A stretch of 64,000 nucleotides of DNA from Methylobacterium sp. J-076 (GCF_022829405.1 NZ_JAKSXW010000146.1:92895-156894); one strand, 5' to 3'. Shown: positions 51,737 to 60,469, counted from the stretch's first letter. Numbers and translations are program-made. The notes: generated by a model from the sequence alone, not told the origin.

Positions 51737-52882
51737 TCAGCCGACCGCCCGGAGGGCGGCGGGTTCCGGCGGGGCGACGGCCGGTTGCCCGGCCCAGAGG
51801 GAATCGGTCAGCTCTTCGAGCCAGCCGGCGGCCCGGGCCGCCGCGTCCGGGGCGTAGAGGCCGCGGAGCGCCGACCCGTCGAGGGTGCGGGCGCGGGCGA
51901 GGAGATCGCGCCAGCCCTGGAGGTCGCCGGGCCAGACGGGGGCCTGCACGGCGGCCCCGAGGCGGACCAGGGCCTCGGCCTTGCGGGACTGCTCGGCGAA
52001 GTAGCGCCATTCCGGCATGACGATGAGGCGCCCGCCCACCCGGGCGACCTCGTGGACCGTGTTGTCGCCGGCCGAGGCGATGACGATGTCGGCGGCGGCG
52101 AGGTAATCCGTCACCGAGGGCACCCAGCCGAGTTCGCGCAGGTTGGCGAAGTCGGTCTCGTGGCCCTCCCGGTGGGTGGGGCCGACGGTCAGCCACAGGG
52201 CGTCGGGGGCGGCTCGGGCCGCCACCGTCAGGGGCGCGTAGGGCGTGCCGCTGCCCCCTCCCCCCGTCACCGCCACCACGATCTCCCGGGCCGGATCGAG
52301 GCCGAGCCGCGCCCGCGCCTCCTGGCGCTCGGGCACCCGGTCGATGCTGGTGCAGAGGCCGCCGCTGTAGAAGGTCTTGGCGCGCAGGCGGGCCGGGTAG
52401 TCGTCCTGCTCCATGCGCTCGTCGAAGGGGGCGAGCATGCCGACGCAGGCTTCGTAGGCGCCGACATGGCCGATGTCGGAGCGGTCGCCGTGCATGCGGA
52501 TCTGCACCGCGGGCACGCTGGCGATGCGCGAGAGCAGGGCGATCTCGGCCGAGACGTCGACGACGAACAGGCCGACGTCGCGCTCGTCCAGGTGGTCGAG
52601 GATGGTCCGCATGGTCCGGCGCATCTCGGGCAGGCCGAGGGGCACGCAGTGCATCACCTGCGGCGTGGGCTCGGCGTAGAGGCGCGGCGTCGGCACGGCG
52701 GCGCCGATCATGTTGGGCAGGGGCACGATCTCCACGTCGCGCGCGAACCCGTCGAACAGGTGCGGGCCGGCGGTGAGCACCGACACCGGCCGCTCTCGGG
52801 CGAACTCAGCCGCCACCGCCATGGTGCGGTTCGCATGGCCGCGGCCCTGGTGGTGGACGAAGAACGCGATGGGCTTTGTCAT
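51737..52882 (-). CDS. GT-B glycosyltransferase, MurG/GT28-like
   Basis: Protein of 381 residues. The N-terminus FFVHHQGRGHANRTMAVAAEF is the GxGHxxR-type loop of glycosyltransferases that act on sugars at the membrane face. The C-terminal half has VAVTGGGGSGTPYAPL and DIVIASAGDNTVHEVARVGGRLIVMPEWRYFAEQ, the UDP-sugar site seen in MurG-like enzymes. The acceptor is unknown. It sits between two paralogous family 2 genes. Confidence 0.85.
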   Translation of the reverse strand: MTKPIAFFVHHQGRGHANRTMAVAAEFARERPVSVLTAGPHLFDGFARDVEIVPLPNMIGAAVPTPRLYAEPTPQVMHCVPLGLPEMRRTMRTILDHLDERDVGLFVVDVSAEIALLSRIASVPAVQIRMHGDRSDIGHVGAYEACVGMLAPFDERMEQDDYPARLRAKTFYSGGLCTSIDRVPERQEARARLGLDPAREIVVAVTGGGGSGTPYAPLTVAARAAPDALWLTVGPTHREGHETDFANLRELGWVPSVTDYLAAADIVIASAGDNTVHEVARVGGRLIVMPEWRYFAEQSRKAEALVRLGAAVQAPVWPGDLQGWRDLLARARTLDGSALRGLYAPDAAARAAGWLEELTDSLWAGQPAVAPPEPAALRAVG

Positions 52883-52902
52883 GGGGGCGGAAGCGCTCGC
52901 AA

Positions 52903-53778
52903 TCAGGAGAACGGGGCGTCGGGCCGCAGGGCGGCGGCGATCTCGGGGGCGGTCGGCGGGCGCAGGAGGCGGATCGCGGGGGCGTGCTCGTCCCAGGCGA
53001 TGAGCCCGGCCTCGCGGAACTGGCCGAGCCAGTAGGTCATGCACCAGCGCCCGTGCCGGGCGCGGAAGCGGGCCGCGTTGGCCAGGATCGGCCGGAAATG
53101 CTGGAGGGGCGGGACGTGGACGGGGTGGTGCTGGTGGTAGGCCCGCGCGCCCGCCACCCAGAAGGTCGGGAGCCCCGTGGCGGCGAGGCGGGCGGCGAAG
53201 TCCGTCTCCTCGCCGCCGTAGCCGGTGAACCCCTCGTCCATGCCGCCGCCCCCCCGCCACGCGGCGGCCGGGAGGGCGAAGGACAGGCCCCAGAGCTGGC
53301 CGGGATCGGGCTCCCGCCGCAGCCCGCTCTCCGGCACGGCGGGCCGCGCCGGATGGGCGATGCCGAGGCGGTCGAGGGTGGCGGGATCGGGGTCTTCCCC
53401 GGCGCCCGGCGGCAGGTAGAGCACCTCGCCGAGGAACAGGCCCCGCTCCGTCGCGGCCGCCCGCGCATAGGCGGCGACCAGGGTCGGCGAGGGGATGCAA
53501 TCGACGTCGAGGAAGACGAGGCAATCCCCGCCCGCCGCCTCCGCCGCGCGGTTGCGGGCGGCGGCCAGCGGCAGCGCCTCACCCGGCACGTGGATGTGGC
53601 GGACGGGGCAGCCGGGGTCGGGCAGGCCGGAGGCGGGCTCCGGCTGCATCCAGGCGATGACCATCTCGCGCGGGCGCACGGTCTGGCGGGCGAGGCCGAC
53701 CATCAGGTTGCGCAGGCGGTCGGCCCGTCCGCGCACCAGCGTGAGGACGCTCGTCCCCGCCGCCGTCTCAGCGGGCAT
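52903..53778 (-). CDS. Family 2 glycosyltransferase, paralog of the gene at 50657-51604
   Basis: GT-A enzyme of 291 residues beginning TSVLTLVRGRADRLRNLMVGLARQT. DVDC in LVFLDVDCIPSP and GYGGEETDFAARL match the paralog's motifs in the same places; the two must have arisen by duplication. Its start overlaps the end of the sucrose-phosphate-synthase-like gene by 11 bases. Confidence 0.9.
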   Translation of the reverse strand: MPAETAAGTSVLTLVRGRADRLRNLMVGLARQTVRPREMVIAWMQPEPASGLPDPGCPVRHIHVPGEALPLAAARNRAAEAAGGDCLVFLDVDCIPSPTLVAAYARAAATERGLFLGEVLYLPPGAGEDPDPATLDRLGIAHPARPAVPESGLRREPDPGQLWGLSFALPAAAWRGGGGMDEGFTGYGGEETDFAARLAATGLPTFWVAGARAYHQHHPVHVPPLQHFRPILANAARFRARHGRWCMTYWLGQFREAGLIAWDEHAPAIRLLRPPTAPEIAAALRPDAPFS

Positions 53779-55819
53779 CGGCCAGCATCCGGCGGAAATG
53801 CCCGACGCCCTCGATGATGCCCCGCGCGTGGGAGGCCCGGGCGACGTAGGAGTGCTGCAGGGCGGCGTTGCTCGCGAGGTCGTCGGAATAGTTGGCGACG
53901 ATGATCGCCTGCACCCGCGCCCGCAGCATCTCGACGTCGTTGCCGGAATCCCCTGCGACGAACACCGCCCGCTCCGGCAACCCGTAGCGGGCGCGGACAT
54001 GGTCCACCGCCGTGCCCTTCGAGGCGCCCTCGGGCAGCACGTCGAGGTAGCGGCCGTGGCTGTGGATCACCCGGGCCGGAAGCCCCGCATCGGCGAGGCG
54101 CTCCCGCACCCGGACCGCGGCGGCGGCATCGCCGAAATAGCTGAGCTTCAGGGCGCGCTGCTCCAGCGGCCCCTGCGGGGCGAGGCCGGGGATGCCGGAC
54201 AGCGCCCGCCGGACCGGGTCCCGCTCCCAGCCGGCGGCGATGGTCTCGCGCCAGACGGCATCGGCGCTGTAGGTCACGCCGCTGGCGTCGAGGTGGTAGA
54301 TCTCCGAGCCCACCGAGGTGATCATCACCTGGGGCCGCGGGCTCGCCTGCTGGTCGAGCACCGCCATGGCGCTGTGGAACGAGCGGCCGGTGGCGACGCC
54401 GAAGGCCAGCGCCGCCTGCCGGCTGCGCCAGCGCCGGAAGATGCCCAGCCCGTCCTCGCAGCCGACGAGGGTGTTGTCGATGTCGCAGACGAGGAGCTGC
54501 CGCGGCGCGGCCAGCGGCGGCTCCGGCGCCAGCAGGGCGCGCAGCAGGGTGTGGTAGCGCGCGGCGTGCCGGTCCCAGTCGTAGGCCGCGGCCGCCCTGG
54601 CGCCCCCCGCCACGCAGCGCCCGTAGAGGGCCGGATCCTTGAGGATCCGCAGGCAGGCGGCGGCGATGGCCCCGGGATCCCGGGGATCGACCAGAAGGCC
54701 GTTGCCGCAGGTCTCCACGATGTCGTTGGGGCCGCCGCTGTCGGTGGCGACCAGCGGCAGGCCCGCGGCGGAGGCCTCCAGAAGGGTGAGGCCGAAGGGC
54801 TCGTTCAGGGCCGGGTTGACGAACAGCCCGCCCCGGTCGCGGGCCTGGGCGTAGATCGCCGGCACGTCCTCCGGGCGGTGCGTCTTCGGGTAGGCCACCC
54901 GCCCGTAGAGGTCGTAGCGGTCGATCAGGACCAGCAGGTCGCGCATGGTGGCGGCCATGTCGCCGTCCAGGGTGTCGATGTCCTCGCGGGTGCCGGCCAC
55001 CAGCACGAGGTTGGCCCTGGCCTGGAGTTCGGGGCTCTCCCCGTAGGCCCGCACCAGGGCGGCGAGGTTCTTGCGCGCCACCGGCCGGGCCAGCGCCAGA
55101 AGGGGGGGCTTCGCGGGGTCGTCGAGGAACCGGTCGATGGCGGCCTCGACCCGCGGATGCGGCCGGGCGGCGGCGAACCGGGCGAGGTCGCTGCCCGGCG
55201 GGAGCACCCGGATATGGCCGGGGTCGTAGGCGGCGTAGCCGGCATACTGCACTTCGGCCTCGTCCCGGGACGAGGCGATGACGAGGTGCGCGCGCGACAG
55301 GGCCGTTTCTTCCGTGTCGATCCGGCGGGCGAGGTCCGGGCAGGCGGCGTCCGCCCCCGCCATCGCCGCCTTCACCCGCCCGAGGGAGTGGGCGGTGAAG
55401 ACGAAGGGGATGCCGAGCCGGTCCTTCACCAGGGCCGCCACCGCGGCGGCATCGGCGTAATGGGCGTGGATCAGGTCGGGCGCGCGTGCCTGCGTGCCGA
55501 TCCAGGCGACGAGGTTGTCCGCGGTGGACGCCACCTCCGCGTGCATCTGCTCCTTCGTCCGGTAGTGGGGGGACGCGCTCGCCAGCCGCACGAGCGTGAC
55601 CTTGTCGGAGACCCGCTCTTCGGGCACGGCATAGGCGTCGCCGAGGGGGCTGTGGAACAGGCGCGTGGCCACGACGATCCGCGTGATGTCGCGGTCCTGG
55701 GCCGAGGCGGCGACCAGATCGAGGAGATAACGGATATGGCCGCCGGTGTCGGCGGTGATCCCGTAGGCGACGCCGTCACCGCGCAGGCAACCCTGCAGGG
55801 CGATGTGCAGGACGAACAT
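53768..55819 (-). CDS. Sucrose-phosphate synthase with C-terminal HAD phosphatase
   Basis: Bifunctional protein of 683 residues. The GT4 domain (1 to about 430) starts IALQGCLRGDGVAYGITADTGGH, the sugar-phosphate/UDP-glucose loop of sucrose-phosphate synthases, and has the E-x7-E site in NEPFGLTLLEASAAGLP. The HAD-IIB domain (about 440-683) has nucleophile motif CDIDNTLVG, TSVGSEIYHLD and VAGDSGNDVEML, as in sucrose-6-phosphatase. Together they would make sucrose from UDP-glucose and fructose-6-phosphate. In this operon of surface-glycan-like transferases a different product is possible. First gene of the leftward operon, divergent from a GT4 gene. Confidence 0.85.
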   Translation of the reverse strand: MFVLHIALQGCLRGDGVAYGITADTGGHIRYLLDLVAASAQDRDITRIVVATRLFHSPLGDAYAVPEERVSDKVTLVRLASASPHYRTKEQMHAEVASTADNLVAWIGTQARAPDLIHAHYADAAAVAALVKDRLGIPFVFTAHSLGRVKAAMAGADAACPDLARRIDTEETALSRAHLVIASSRDEAEVQYAGYAAYDPGHIRVLPPGSDLARFAAARPHPRVEAAIDRFLDDPAKPPLLALARPVARKNLAALVRAYGESPELQARANLVLVAGTREDIDTLDGDMAATMRDLLVLIDRYDLYGRVAYPKTHRPEDVPAIYAQARDRGGLFVNPALNEPFGLTLLEASAAGLPLVATDSGGPNDIVETCGNGLLVDPRDPGAIAAACLRILKDPALYGRCVAGGARAAAAYDWDRHAARYHTLLRALLAPEPPLAAPRQLLVCDIDNTLVGCEDGLGIFRRWRSRQAALAFGVATGRSFHSAMAVLDQQASPRPQVMITSVGSEIYHLDASGVTYSADAVWRETIAAGWERDPVRRALSGIPGLAPQGPLEQRALKLSYFGDAAAAVRVRERLADAGLPARVIHSHGRYLDVLPEGASKGTAVDHVRARYGLPERAVFVAGDSGNDVEMLRARVQAIIVANYSDDLASNAALQHSYVARASHARGIIEGVGHFRRMLADAR

Positions 55820-55823
55820 CAGG

Positions 55824-55840
55824 CGCCGGCCAGGCCGGCG
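55824..55840. repeat. 17-base palindrome at the ribosome site of the SPS-like gene
   Basis: CGCCGGCCAGGCCGGCG is a perfect palindrome around one central base, lying 5 bases upstream of the leftward ATG at 55819 in a 60-base divergent gap. As RNA it would hide the ribosome site. Palindromes of this composition are not rare at this GC content, so it may be chance. Confidence 0.35.
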
Positions 55841-55879
55841 GCAAGATATTTCCGAACTAACATATGTAAAGAGGGTCCG

Positions 55880-56920
55880 GTGATCCGCGTTGCCCAAGTC
55901 GCGCCGAACATATTTCCCGTTCCCCCGAAACATCACGGCGGCACCGAACGCATTGTGCACGATCTAAGCACAGCGCTCCGAAGCTTGGGTTTGGAGATAA
56001 CGCTTTTCGCCTCCGCGGATAGTGCGACAGACTTGCCCCGTGTGGGCGATCATCTGAGCCTCGCGGGGCTGGAGGCGCGCCACGGCCGGGTCGCGCCGGG
56101 GGTGCCGGCCGCCCTCGACGCGCTGCAGCTGGAGGCCCTGCGCCAGCGGCTCGACGCGTTCGATATCGTCCATTGCCACGGGGAGTTCGCCCATGCCGCC
56201 CTCCTCGGCGGGCGGCGGCGGCACAGCCTCACCACGGTCCACTGGCGGGTGGATGAATTGGACCGGGCGCTGTTCTTCGCGGGCTTCCCCAACCTGCCGG
56301 TGGCGGCGATCTCGGCGGCGCAGGAGAAGGGCATCCCCGCCTCGAACCGGGCCGGGGTGGTGCATCACGGCATCGCCCGGGACCGCTATGCCCTCAGCGC
56401 GGACGCCGGGGCGCATGTCGCCTTCGTCGGCCGGATGACGGACCAGAAGCGGCCCGACACCGCGATCCGCGTCGCCCGGGCCGCCGGCCTGCCGATCCGG
56501 CTGGGCGGGACGGTGGATGTCGGCAACCCGGACTATTTCGACCGGGAGGTCCGCCCCCTGCTCGGCTCCGACGCGACCTATCTCGGCCCCGTGGACGATG
56601 CCGGGAAGGGCGCGCTGCTCGCCGGCGCGCGGGCGCTGCTGTTCCCCATCGACTGGCCGGAGCCGTTCGGCCTCGTGATGATCGAGGCCATGGCCTGCGG
56701 CACGCCGGTCGTCGCCTGGAACCGGGGCTCCGTGCCGGAGGTGGTGGAGGACGGGGTGACCGGTTTCGTGGTCTCGAACGAAGCGGAGGCCGTCGCGGCC
56801 CTGCGCCGGATCGGGGACCTCGACCGCGCCGCCGTGCGCCGCCGCTTCGAGGAACGCTTCACCGCCGAGCGGATGGCGCGGGATTACCTCGCGATCTACC
56901 GCCGGCTCCTCGCCGCCTGA
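55880..56920 (+). CDS. Family 4 glycosyltransferase, GTG start
   Basis: GT-B enzyme of 346 residues. It starts VIRVAQVAPNIFPVPPKHHGGTERIVHDL, the acceptor loop of GT4 proteins that begin PVPP..GGTE. The donor site has HVAFVGRMTDQKRPD and WPEPFGLVMIEAMACGTP with the E-x7-E motif. GAGGG precedes the GTG at 55880. The frame stays open far upstream, but that part is only the antisense of the SPS-like gene. The next gene overlaps its stop (TGATG). Confidence 0.9.
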   Translation: MIRVAQVAPNIFPVPPKHHGGTERIVHDLSTALRSLGLEITLFASADSATDLPRVGDHLSLAGLEARHGRVAPGVPAALDALQLEALRQRLDAFDIVHCHGEFAHAALLGGRRRHSLTTVHWRVDELDRALFFAGFPNLPVAAISAAQEKGIPASNRAGVVHHGIARDRYALSADAGAHVAFVGRMTDQKRPDTAIRVARAAGLPIRLGGTVDVGNPDYFDREVRPLLGSDATYLGPVDDAGKGALLAGARALLFPIDWPEPFGLVMIEAMACGTPVVAWNRGSVPEVVEDGVTGFVVSNEAEAVAALRRIGDLDRAAVRRRFEERFTAERMARDYLAIYRRLLAA

Positions 56921-58104
56921 TGCGCACCGCCCTCCTGGCCTGGGACTACCCGCCCTCCCCGAGCGGGCTCTCCACGGCGGCCCGCGAGATCGCCGAAAGC
57001 CTCGCCGAAGCGGGCGCGGAGGTCACCGTGTTCACCCTCGACCGGACGGGTGGAAAGCGGGTCGGCGGCGTCGCCGTCGTGGGCGCCGCCATCCCGCAGG
57101 GCAGCGCCCTGGCCCGGCTGCGCCTCCTGGGGTCGGCGGGGCATCTGGCGGCGCCGCTGGCCTTCCGCCGGGCCGTCCTCGCCGCCCACCGGCGGGCGCC
57201 GTTCGACGTGGTGGAGGCGACGAACTGGTACGCCCCGGCCGCCCTCCTCGCCGGGCGCCGGGGCCTGCCCCTGGTGACCCGGAGCTCGACACCCGCCGCC
57301 TTCACCCGCGATCCGCCCGGCACGCTGCGCGATTTCCTCGACGGGCGCACGGCCGACGCCCTCGAGCGGCGCCAGGCGCGGGGCAGTGCGGGGCTTATCG
57401 CCAACACCGCCGCCCACGGCGCGGTGATCGCGCAGGCCTACGGACTCTCCGGCCGGCAGCCCGCCGCCGTGATCGGCCTCAGCCTCCCGCCGGAGGTCGC
57501 CGCGGGGGCGGCCGGGGCCGGCTACCCGGCGGCGGACGAGCCGGTGCGCCTGCTCTTCGTGGGCCGGGCCGAGGCCCGCAAGGGCTTCGCCGAATTGCTC
57601 GCCGCCCTGGCGATCCTCGGGGCGGAACAGGAGGCGGGGGCGCTGCCGGCCTTCCGACTCGACCTCGTCGGGGTGCCGCCCGCGGACCTCCCGGCGGACC
57701 TGCCGGAGGCCGCAGCCACGCGGCTGCGCGCCCGCGGCCGGATCGACGCCGCCGCCCTCGCCGCGGCCTATGCGCAGGCCCACGCGGTTCTCGCGCCCTC
57801 GCGCTACGAGAGCTTCGGACTCGTCTACCAGGAGGCCCTGGCCTACGGGCGCCCGGTGGTCGCCTGCGCCGAGGATGCCAGCGCCCGCGCCTTCGTCGGC
57901 GAGACCGGCGCCGGGCCCCTGGCCAAGGCCGCGACCGGGCCGGACCTCGCCGACGCCCTGCGCCCGCTCCTCCGGGACCCCGCCCTGCGCCTCGCCTACC
58001 GCAGCCGCGCCCTGGCGGCGGCCGGGCGCTTCGGCCGGGCGAGCCTCGGGCGCGAGACGCTCGCCCTCTACGGCCGGGCGATCCAAGCCGCTCAGTCGCG
58101 ATAG
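56920..58104 (+). CDS. Family 4 glycosyltransferase
   Basis: GT-B enzyme of 394 residues. MRTALLAWDYPPSPSGLSTAAREIAESLAE is the N-terminal loop; LLFVGRAEARKGFAELLAAL and APSRYESFGLVYQEALAYGRPVV form the donor site with E-x7-E. Coupled to the GT4 gene before it by a one-base overlap. Its 3' end overlaps the converging gene by 13 bases. Confidence 0.9.
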   Translation: MRTALLAWDYPPSPSGLSTAAREIAESLAEAGAEVTVFTLDRTGGKRVGGVAVVGAAIPQGSALARLRLLGSAGHLAAPLAFRRAVLAAHRRAPFDVVEATNWYAPAALLAGRRGLPLVTRSSTPAAFTRDPPGTLRDFLDGRTADALERRQARGSAGLIANTAAHGAVIAQAYGLSGRQPAAVIGLSLPPEVAAGAAGAGYPAADEPVRLLFVGRAEARKGFAELLAALAILGAEQEAGALPAFRLDLVGVPPADLPADLPEAAATRLRARGRIDAAALAAAYAQAHAVLAPSRYESFGLVYQEALAYGRPVVACAEDASARAFVGETGAGPLAKAATGPDLADALRPLLRDPALRLAYRSRALAAAGRFGRASLGRETLALYGRAIQAAQSR

Positions 58105-59075
58105 GGGCGCAGCAGCGCCTCCTCCTCCTCGGGCCGCCCGCGCCCCGGATCGAGGGCCTCGTAGCGGCGCGAGCGCGCCAGGACATGGGCGCGGCTCAGG
58201 CGATGCGTGATCGCCCCGTGCAGGGCGATGACGCTGCGGGGCCAGCCGCCCTGCAGGTGGGGCCGCTCGTGGACGCGCCCCGCATAGCGCACGTCCGAAC
58301 GGTTCAGGCGGTACTGCACGTCCGGGTAGACGTCCGAGAGGACGCCATCGACGCGGTTCTCCCGGGCGAGACCGACGCAGACCACCTCCCCCTCCTCCGC
58401 CAGGGAGGCGAGGGCCGGCAGAAGGCGGCCGGTCTCGGGGGCGATCGTCTCGTCGGCATCGAGCTGCAGCATCCAGCCGTGGCGCGCGAGGTTCTGCAGG
58501 GCGTTGCGCTGCCCGGCGAAATCGCCCCCGAGGGGCCGGCCGGCCACCCGCACCGCACCCTCCGCGAAGCCCGGGACCGGCACCGCCCGGGGCGGGCTCG
58601 CCGCGCCGTCGAGGAGGATCGCGACGTCGTCCGTCCAGGCGGCATGGGCGGAAAGCCCCGCCAGCACCGTGCCGCCCTCGTCCGCGCGGCAGATCACGCC
58701 GAGGGAGACCGGCCGCCCCGGCGCCCCCTGGAGGGGGTGGAGGCTCGCCCGCGCGGCGCGGGTGCCGTGGGGGTTCAGGAGCTCCGCCCTGCCATCGGCA
58801 TCGAGGGGGCGGAGGCCGAGGCCGGCCCCGGTCGCGGCGCTGCGCAGGGTGTAGAGGTCGAGGCCGTAGGGCGCCTCCGGATCCGCGAGGAAGACCGGGG
58901 CCGCCAGCAGCCGGTCCAGATGCGCCCGGCAGATTCCCGCATCCGCCCCGTCCGCGAGCAGGACGCCGCAGGATCCGCACGCGCGGGGAAAGGCGCGGCG
59001 GCGCCCTCCGCCGAAGGTCAGGTGCCGGTCGCTCGGGCCGAGCATGTCGGCGGCGCAGACGAAGCATCGGCGCAT
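58092..59075 (-). CDS. Family 2-like glycosyltransferase with N-terminal Cys cluster
   Basis: Protein of 327 residues. The first 50 residues carry CxxC (Cys4, Cys7), CxxC (Cys33, Cys36) and Cys49, which look like a small zinc-binding module. A GT-A part from about residue 122 resembles the bactoprenol/SunS-type family 2 enzymes: QRNALQNLARHG, then the metal motif DADE at 206-209, and a late YRLNRSDVRYAGRVHE segment typical of that subgroup. The Cys module on a glycosyltransferase is unusual. Convergent with one GT gene and divergent from the GT29-like gene. Confidence 0.78.
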   Translation of the reverse strand: MRRCFVCAADMLGPSDRHLTFGGGRRRAFPRACGSCGVLLADGADAGICRAHLDRLLAAPVFLADPEAPYGLDLYTLRSAATGAGLGLRPLDADGRAELLNPHGTRAARASLHPLQGAPGRPVSLGVICRADEGGTVLAGLSAHAAWTDDVAILLDGAASPPRAVPVPGFAEGAVRVAGRPLGGDFAGQRNALQNLARHGWMLQLDADETIAPETGRLLPALASLAEEGEVVCVGLARENRVDGVLSDVYPDVQYRLNRSDVRYAGRVHERPHLQGGWPRSVIALHGAITHRLSRAHVLARSRRYEALDPGRGRPEEEEALLRPYRD

Positions 59076-59159
59076 GGTCGGTCCCCGCTGACGCCTCCGG
59101 TGCCCCGGAGGTCTGGTTGCGCCGGGCGGGCGCCTTACCTTCGCTGTTCCTCGCACCCC

Positions 59160-59801
59160 GTGCCGCACGTGTCCCTCGCCGTCGACCCCCTTCTCGCCGG
59201 CGCGCCGCTGGCCATCGTCGGCAACGCGCCCGGCCTCGGCGAGGCGGCGGGCGCCATCGATGCGGCGCAGGCCGTGGTGCGCTTCAACAACGCGGCGGGC
59301 TTCGGCGGCGGGTCGGGCGCCCGCGTCACGCACCTCGCCCTGGTCAACCGCGGCGGGCAGGCGCGGGAATGGCTGGAGGATCCGCGTTTCCCGGAACGCC
59401 CCGTGGTCCGGGCGGCGCAGGCGTTCATCCTCCCCTTCCCCATGCTGCCGGCGGCGCACAACGTGCCCGAGCCCGTCTGCTGGACCCGCGACCTCCTGGC
59501 CGTGCTGGCCCCCCTCGGCCGCCCCGTCCACATCCTGCCCGAGGCGCTGCACGCCCGGGCGCGCGGCCTGCTCGCGCCCGGCACGGACGGATGCCCGAAC
59601 CCCAGCACCGGTTTCCTCGTGACCCTCGCCCTGCTGCATGCCCGCCCCGCCGATTGCCGCGGTGTGGACGCCTACGGCTTCGGCTTCGCGGGCTGGCCGG
59701 GCCATCCCTGGGCGGCCGAGCGGGCGTGGTTCGCCGGGGCCGAGGCGGAGGGGCGCCTGCGCCTGCATCCGCCCGGCGATTCGAGAGGAAGAGACGCGTG
59801 A
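59160..59801 (+). CDS. GT29 sialyltransferase-like protein
   Basis: Protein of 213 residues from a GTG at 59160 (a second GTG at 59169 is possible; neither has a good ribosome site). LAIVGNAPGLG with VVRFNNA (18-44) matches sialylmotif L of family 29 glycosyltransferases. CPNPSTGF (145-152) matches motif S, and His182 with Glu187 in GHPWAAE matches motif VS including its catalytic His. Family 29 is best known from eukaryotes, with scattered bacterial members. No CMP-sialic-acid genes are nearby, so another donor is likely. The stop overlaps the next start. Confidence 0.75.
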   Translation: MPHVSLAVDPLLAGAPLAIVGNAPGLGEAAGAIDAAQAVVRFNNAAGFGGGSGARVTHLALVNRGGQAREWLEDPRFPERPVVRAAQAFILPFPMLPAAHNVPEPVCWTRDLLAVLAPLGRPVHILPEALHARARGLLAPGTDGCPNPSTGFLVTLALLHARPADCRGVDAYGFGFAGWPGHPWAAERAWFAGAEAEGRLRLHPPGDSRGRDA

Positions 59802-60469
59802 GCACGCTGATCACGGTGCTGAAGGGTGGCGGGCGCTACGACGCCGCCTGGGTCGAACGCCTCGCGGCCGGCGCCGCCCGCCATGCTCCGGGCTTCCACC
59901 GCATCCTGTGCCTGACGGACCTGCCCCTTGCCGTCGCGGGCGTCGAGGCGGTGCCCCTCCGGCACGACTGGCCGGCATGGTGGGCGAAGATGGAGGCGTT
60001 CCGCCCCGGCCTGTGCGAAGGGCCCGCCCTCCTGTGCGACCTCGACACCGTCCTGACCGGACCCGCCGACGCCCTGGCGGAGCCCGGGTTCGCCGCCATG
60101 GAGGATTACTTCCACGCGGGCCGGCTCTCCAGCGCGCTCCTGCGCTGGCACGGGGACGAGCTCGCCCCGCTCTACGACACCTTCGCCGCCGACCCCGCCC
60201 GCTGGATGGCCCCCGGATCCTGCGGCCCGGTGCCGAACGCCGTCCATGGCGATCAGGTCGTCATCGACCACCTGCTGCGCCGGGACGGCCGGCAGCCCGC
60301 CTTCTTTCAGCGGCTCTACCCCGGCCTGCTCGACTTCTACGACCCGCGCCGGGCGGAGCACGGCCCGGTGGTGATCTTCATCGGCCCGTCCAAGCCGGAC
60401 ACCGCCACCGGCCCGGTCCCCGACGCCTGGACCGCCCGGTCGCATTCGCCGCAGCGAAACCCTGGATAG
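59798..60469 (+). CDS. Putative glycosyltransferase, GTG start
   Basis: Protein of 223 residues from the GTG at 59798, with GAGAGGAAGA upstream and a GTGA overlap with the GT29-like gene. It begins VSTLITVLKGGGRYDAAWVERL, then ILCLTDLPL and WWAKMEAFRPGL, and a GT-A metal motif CDLDTVLTG near residues 86-94. This is the layout of the small glycosyltransferase group annotated near methyltransferase and sialyltransferase-like genes. Acceptor and donor unknown. Confidence 0.7.
   Translation: MSTLITVLKGGGRYDAAWVERLAAGAARHAPGFHRILCLTDLPLAVAGVEAVPLRHDWPAWWAKMEAFRPGLCEGPALLCDLDTVLTGPADALAEPGFAAMEDYFHAGRLSSALLRWHGDELAPLYDTFAADPARWMAPGSCGPVPNAVHGDQVVIDHLLRRDGRQPAFFQRLYPGLLDFYDPRRAEHGPVVIFIGPSKPDTATGPVPDAWTARSHSPQRNPG

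Noticed and set aside
53495..55879. A long open extension upstream of the family 4 glycosyltransferase at 55880
   Set aside because: It runs antisense through the SPS-like gene; the glycosyltransferase fold starts at the GTG at 55880, which has its own ribosome site.
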